Shown here piece by piece: positions 62,001-64,000 of a stretch of DNA of 64,000 nucleotides (positions are counted from its first letter, which is position 1; each line of letters starts with the position of its first letter). The notes beneath the pieces were generated by a model that was not told where the DNA came from, made no database searches, and saw only the letters and a program-made list of their open reading frames with translations. Source of the DNA: Caecitellus pseudoparvulus (lineage: Eukaryota; Bigyra: Bicosoecida). Location: contig CBFFRQ010000031.1 of assembly GCA_965644315.1 (NCBI GenBank), positions 496,001 to 560,000 on the forward strand, read 5' to 3'. The position numbers and the translations under genes are program-made.

Positions 62001-64000
62001 ACACCGACTTTGCCATGTACGGATGGCTTTGTTCAGTGCAGTTTTGTGCACCACCCGTCGGGAACTGAACAGCACCCACTTGTGCAGGAAAACCCTGCAA
62101 CGATGCGCCTGTACCTGTGCTTGAACTTCCTCTGCACGTGCCTCCACGTGTCGCGAAATCTGTACTTCGCCCTTCCAAGCGTTCCAAGACCTTCGGAGCA
62201 GCTCACAGCTCCACATGCCGATCGCGCGCTGCAGCTGCCATCGCCTTCCCCGGCGCTGCCCTGACCATGCGTGCCACCTCCGCACAAGCCGAGCAGCAGC
62301 TGCGAATTCCCAGTGAAAATCTGCCTTTGCCACAGCACGTGCCTGGCGCTTCCTGCTTTGAGCCCAAACCCGCCACGTTTGAACGGCAAGCCTGGCCTTT
62401 TGCTCAGCATGCCACAGTTGCACCCGAGCAGTGATGATCCGGAGCTTGCGCTCAGCTGAGGTGCGCTTGCGCCATCGACGAAGTGCAGTCTTGCTCCTTG
62501 ACTGGTTCAAAGACAAGGACAGGCGCTGAGCACAGTGCGATCGCGTGGCAGTTGAAACTTTGGTGAGGTTCTTCAGAGCAAGAAAGGTTGCCGCCTGCAG
62601 CCGCCGCGCATTCCACTTCCGCAGGGCGTCGCATGCCAGCCGCTTGGAAAGACGACGCTGCGTGTGTTGCTGCCATGAGCGCAGAAGGGGGAGCATAAGG
62701 ACAGCTCTTACGTAGTGGTGATCAGCACGCCGGTCCATCAGGCGTGCCATCGCACAGGTTTGCCACGCATGCAAGGCGTCGCAGGCCAGGCGACGCCGAA
62801 CTCTGTCCTCCACGTCGCTTGCAGTCCCCTCAATTTGGGCCTTTCGCGCGATCCACCGAGACTTCCACTCGGACCAAGCTTTGTACATGGTCCTTGTGTT
62901 GGTTTGGCGAAGCGTGTAGCGATATGCCCCACGAAGCTTGGTCGTGTAGCGCCAAGCCTTGAACACTTCCCCCATGTGGACCTGCCGCCGCCTCTCCCTT
63001 GTCGCCGACTCCGCCTGCCGAATGGCAGTTGCGTTGGTTGCTGCGGCAACCCACACTCGAAAACAACGACGGAGTTGGTTCCGTTTCCCCATCTGCCGAA
63101 CCTGCCTTCCGTGTGCTGCCACGCGAGCCCACGTCGCGAAAATGGCGGACAGCAGCCGTGCGTCCCACAATGCTGTGGCGCGAAGGAGGCAAAACAAGCT
63201 GTGCACAGGGGCAAGCTTGGGCTGAATGCGATCCAACACAGCCACTCTCAGTCTGTTCACGCGCTGGGCCAAAGGAAGCGCACGGTGAGCCCTCCTCAGC
63301 GCCTCGGCCTGCGCCTCCTCAGCGAGCTGCGTCGCTCGCTGTATAGAAGCTGCCGCTGCGGAGCTGAGCGGGGCTGGGGGTGGGGATGCCTGCACAGTCC
63401 GGGCAATGGTAGATGCAGAAAGAGAAAACGAAGACCCCAAAGACGCAGCTGCAAAGCCTTCCTCTGCAACGCCACTGTCGCTATCAGAACTGTCACCATG
63501 CGGCGGCGTGCCAAGCCCAGCGCCCGTCGGCTCTCGCCCACGCCACGAATCTATCTGCCATGCGCGCACACTTGCACGGGTCGTGGATCCCCCCTGTACT
63601 ACCAAGGCGGGCGCCATCCACTTGGAGGGCCCAGTAGAAGCCACCTGTGGAGCGGCCTGCAGCTGGCCTGATCGCAGCGCGGCGGGCTCCAGGGCAACCC
63701 TCGGCCAAAATCCTAGCACTGGCGGCTGTGCAGTCGCACGCCGCAGGGATGCCACGGAGTCGCTGAGCCCGTGGTGGGACAGGTGCCGGTTAGGCAGGGC
63801 ATGGATGATCCACCTGCCCAAGGCGCGCACCTGCGCGGGGTGCACCAGGGGCGCAGGCTGAGCTGCGGCCAGAGCCTGCCGAAAGCCGCGCAGCGTCCTT
63901 GCCAAGAGAAGGCGGCGGTGAGATGACACCGCCAGCGACATTGCCAGGCGCTGCGCTTTGCGCGTGCGCGTGAAAGACGCCCAGGCTGTCCACACGATGT
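56097..64000 (-). CDS. Giant Sfi1-repeat (centrin-binding) / EF-hand protein, 5' end missing (partial)
   Basis: An intronless frame of over 2630 codons stays open to the right edge, so the N-terminus is outside. The first ~1500 residues seen are a long series of Sfi1-type repeats, each a helix with the pattern L..W+.. (ALRRWRSWARGR; AFAIGRWREVAGERR; ALRKWRAFVAARV), the units that bind centrin in Sfi1 of spindle poles and basal bodies. Five to six of them, at 61055-61620, are near-identical 99-bp (33-residue) copies. About residue 1850 lies an EF-hand (DRNDDGMLRGEE, with flanking helices AMRRAFRVL and VVSFIRSMVG). The C-terminal ~750 residues are Ser/Pro/Ala-rich with helical patches and a basic end. 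A role in centriole/basal-body or flagellar root fibres is inferred. Confidence 0.8.
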   Translation of the reverse strand, partial: IVWTAWASFTRTRKAQRLAMSLAVSSHRRLLLARTLRGFRQALAAAQPAPLVHPAQVRALGRWIIHALPNRHLSHHGLSDSVASLRRATAQPPVLGFWPRVALEPAALRSGQLQAAPQVASTGPSKWMAPALVVQGGSTTRASVRAWQIDSWRGREPTGAGLGTPPHGDSSDSDSGVAEEGFAAASLGSSFSLSASTIARTVQASPPPAPLSSAAAASIQRATQLAEEAQAEALRRAHRALPLAQRVNRLRVAVLDRIQPKLAPVHSLFCLLRATALWDARLLSAIFATWARVAAHGRQVRQMGKRNQLRRCFRVWVAAATNATAIRQAESATRERRRQVHMGEVFKAWRYTTKLRGAYRYTLRQTNTRTMYKAWSEWKSRWIARKAQIEGTASDVEDRVRRRLACDALHAWQTCAMARLMDRRADHHYVRAVLMLPLLRSWQQHTQRRLSKRLACDALRKWNARRLQAATFLALKNLTKVSTATRSHCAQRLSLSLNQSRSKTALRRWRKRTSAERKLRIITARVQLWHAEQKARLAVQTWRVWAQSRKRQARAVAKADFHWEFAAAARLVRRWHAWSGQRRGRRWQLQRAIGMWSCELLRRSWNAWKGEVQISRHVEARAEEVQAQVQAHRCRVFLHKWVLFSSRRVVHKTALNKAIRTWQSRCVALAFNQLRSAAGLDPAMIAARERAAKLLRTSRARLCVWRWRESTHASNQRKERIAKVFELLGKVSRTAMVCKAKVAFAALRDHAIRRESWRAKVAMASQTLAHQRAKAALHTWYQSLRTKRTLQQCLRRWQGATVCRGLRRWSEWARERRRNRELVLRAAKVWQGAAVSRGLRRWSEWARERRRNRELVLRAAKVWQGAAVSRGLRRWSEWTRERRRNRELVLRAAKVWQGAAVSRGLRRWSEWTRERRRNRELVLRAAKVWQGATVSRGLRRWSEWTRERRRNRELVLRAAKVWQGAAVSRGLRRWSEWACERRRRRDLVKGALQLLSSKGSMVEKTVLQGCFGKLKAFVAQRKAHHAVLERCVRQWLNQRIGRFVRGWKLNAEAQALERRRRQAIIARWRAHKVAFAVRAWREAAQKSSREKRVMQAVLARWQHVKMGKTVRTWRHHAHQSREHKAMLRACLKTWASAREHQALRRWKDWARSRVALRHLGHEVIVRWQARATLHFLSRWRDVTALRRCARERVAHCVNVLQHAKVAKALRTWAVHSRSRVAARNRLLSFVFTWQNAGVARALRAWRMWSATRKGNRALLQRGAAAFRFSAGLAALRRWRSWARGRARTRGVMAHAVKRWQGKHQAFAIGRWREVAGERRRLRAVAGVVVSTLRHARVLRCLRRWQFNASARVFNKSIARNVTVAFQRHRELAALRKWRAFVAARVSSRRQIAECLRRWASNKELKALRTWRQRTQLRRHRRATAASVLQHWRGRALARAFLSWKTSVERAQDFAWRSVCIPGSLMGALLQRNMDGSVARLLARDGWRRADAGLRSPGFQPTSGALLPLCIELSDSCASQVYEVFSWYSGVQADSAAVAVQARKSEGIKLQQVECLVRDLSPPQSSHRGGGPGRGPYSHSPASLPSDLLQALFIAAALHCAKNKQSGAAAAAPVDISDETAATLAVPVDFSTFKALLGAIALATAMRHSVQAQPSASSRGQSVGAGEHGPPTPQLLQSLERHVRNYIQGHVLSRAKPFNNAAPLPGSAPGTPVSEGSRAGLNESKRAPSGTARRSAEGTRGSSTMQPFCLTQDLEDMLQLCHLCAPGLRLVFEHFASAGHLVLDTLASRAAAGSAPAPLSRGGVEGGQNTSQPHTGRCAPDRSQQSAVGAPALPWSATPTALARWVGWKRGHMDLGAMRRAFRVLDRNDDGMLRGEEVVSFIRSMVGRPDGEGSNLDGVGAVSDRTWAALVLGMAEGDHTWRQRSRPGMHLSGRALTFSQFVDAIVLLVNRQMGVLLVPSRASTPAASTPSTPGSLRSTMGAHSRADRRAALWREELFLIDVCGACLGVLEPDAGPVSRLTLMDAATPSRQAPTPAPITSVVSASLSPAGAALSPGIASALLDAEVEAVLEGRDADAARRHVWAQYVAGRARHGPQAPLPSSEVAASLHLSAGSAPPRASLVQHPHVAAVSPLGPHSPSRRRQHTPRSAARPRREVHEALVEMDGSAIVLLPDAFIQSLRRLRVSQRELSRVDALRLYDWAFRTQCAEDAGCTQPGTPPCIGLRYAYFVAALAAVATHMKGRHPHRVNSLSRLHRMALLLARMHCPPPSTAAELVHAAPLGVNVHALCPPALLALNWFTVAPPPPSYSTTAPSEHRAAMRGAPGCVTTTNGTPVLGLQEWLAVSEAADLLPACPVPDLLLRAGAVQAQGGLGRNWQAVATAVGVPAPESSGPGAAGVSHTALAAALSPFARPADLVRTDSGVQPAPSTPVPQLQAAAGVVAQGHAQDVAQLHPHAAMQVAAAAPASLFLKLGGSGGGSVGDALQRSTAELRQEALLSRARAQSSPVTYALDLQQLPHEGGRASPELQRGGQSLALCTGGDGTEGRPGRGVVRQGSQAVGGARPAPGAVGRTRATDGWGRARAAMRVSFASKKSSGGKPRREKGIEAAAHHGVVTPWDEVHAAVTRRTPLRRGWK
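61055..61620. repeat. 99-bp tandem repeat inside the Sfi1-repeat gene
   Basis: TCCCGGTTCCGGCGCCGCTC recurs at 61141, 61240, 61339, 61438 and 61537, an exact 99-bp period, with a further degenerate copy at each end (about 5.7 units). Copies differ at only a few positions (for example TGCCGCG/TGTCGCG and GCGTGTCC/GCGCGCCC). Each unit encodes one 33-residue Sfi1 repeat on the minus strand. Confidence 0.97.

Overview
The window looks like a compact, GC-rich nuclear segment of a flagellated, probably green-algal (Viridiplantae/Chlorophyta) unicellular eukaryote. The evidence is: about 25 genes packed on both strands, most with one to four short introns (about 40-270 nt, donors typically GTGCGT/GTGAGT, acceptors CAG), no bacterial-style operons, and only eukaryotic protein families (IGHMBP2-type helicase, GINS PSF1, BRX1, WDR12, PGAP3, TAP42/TAP46, OPA3, EAF, MEPCE, PARP, Rh channel). 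Flagellar/basal-body type proteins (an outer-dynein-arm docking-like coiled coil and a giant Sfi1 repeat protein) suggest a flagellate stage. Assignment to a particular lineage is inference.

Layout, left to right. 1-5.8 kb (-): a giant SPRY/discoidin-like/RanBP2-zinc-finger protein running off the left edge. 5.8-8.7 kb: a GC-poorer stretch with no recognisable gene, only weak membrane-protein exons. 8.7-10.6 kb (-): a protein of unknown family. 10.5-13.1 kb (-): an extended OPA3-like protein and TAP42/TAP46. 13.4-17.1 kb (-): an IGHMBP2/SMUBP2-like helicase, divergent from PGAP3/PER1 (+). 18.5-23.1 kb (-): WDR12/YTM1, a DUF2817 peptidase-like protein and BRX1. 23.3-29.2 kb (+): a cystathionine gamma-lyase/synthase-type enzyme, then a 1346-residue single-pass membrane protein joining an LPMO-like head, three Cys modules and a GH18 chitinase-like domain. 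29.4-31.2 kb (-): a RING protein. 31.6-34.1 kb (+): ABCF ATPase. 34.2-35.0 kb (-): GINS PSF1. 35.5-38.4 kb (+): a PH/coiled-coil protein and an EF-hand protein. 38.4-46.1 kb (-): PARP, Rh ammonium channel, NADP-type glutamate dehydrogenase and a MEPCE/BIN3-type RNA-cap methyltransferase. 46.3-50.5 kb (-): a dynein-docking-like coiled coil and an EAF-like elongation factor, the latter divergent from ANAPC4 (+, 50.6-53.4 kb). 53.4-64.0 kb (-): an SCI1-like protein, an ALDH10-like aldehyde dehydrogenase and a huge Sfi1-repeat/EF-hand protein running off the right edge.

Three observations stand out. First, the membrane protein at 24996-29188 keeps the LPMO N-terminal histidine position and the GH18 fold signatures, but the second copper histidine and the GH18 catalytic acid both appear replaced. 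It therefore reads as a sugar-binding pseudoenzyme with a transmembrane helix and a proline-rich cytoplasmic tail, a candidate chitin/GlcNAc receptor of an architecture I do not recognise. Second, an 8-mer GCGGAAAT (ATTTCCGC) recurs seven times; six copies lie in a first intron or a few bases 5' of a start codon, and the seventh is near the start of ABCF, suggesting a promoter-proximal or first-intron regulatory element. Third, an Rh-type ammonium channel and an ammonium-assimilating glutamate dehydrogenase are adjacent and co-oriented, which looks like a small nitrogen-assimilation cluster.

Intergenic gaps are mostly 12-460 bp, with convergent stop codons as close as 12 and 22 bp and several divergent promoters. 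I see no tRNA, rRNA, CRISPR or transposon. The only sizeable repeat is a 99-bp tandem array inside the Sfi1-repeat gene.
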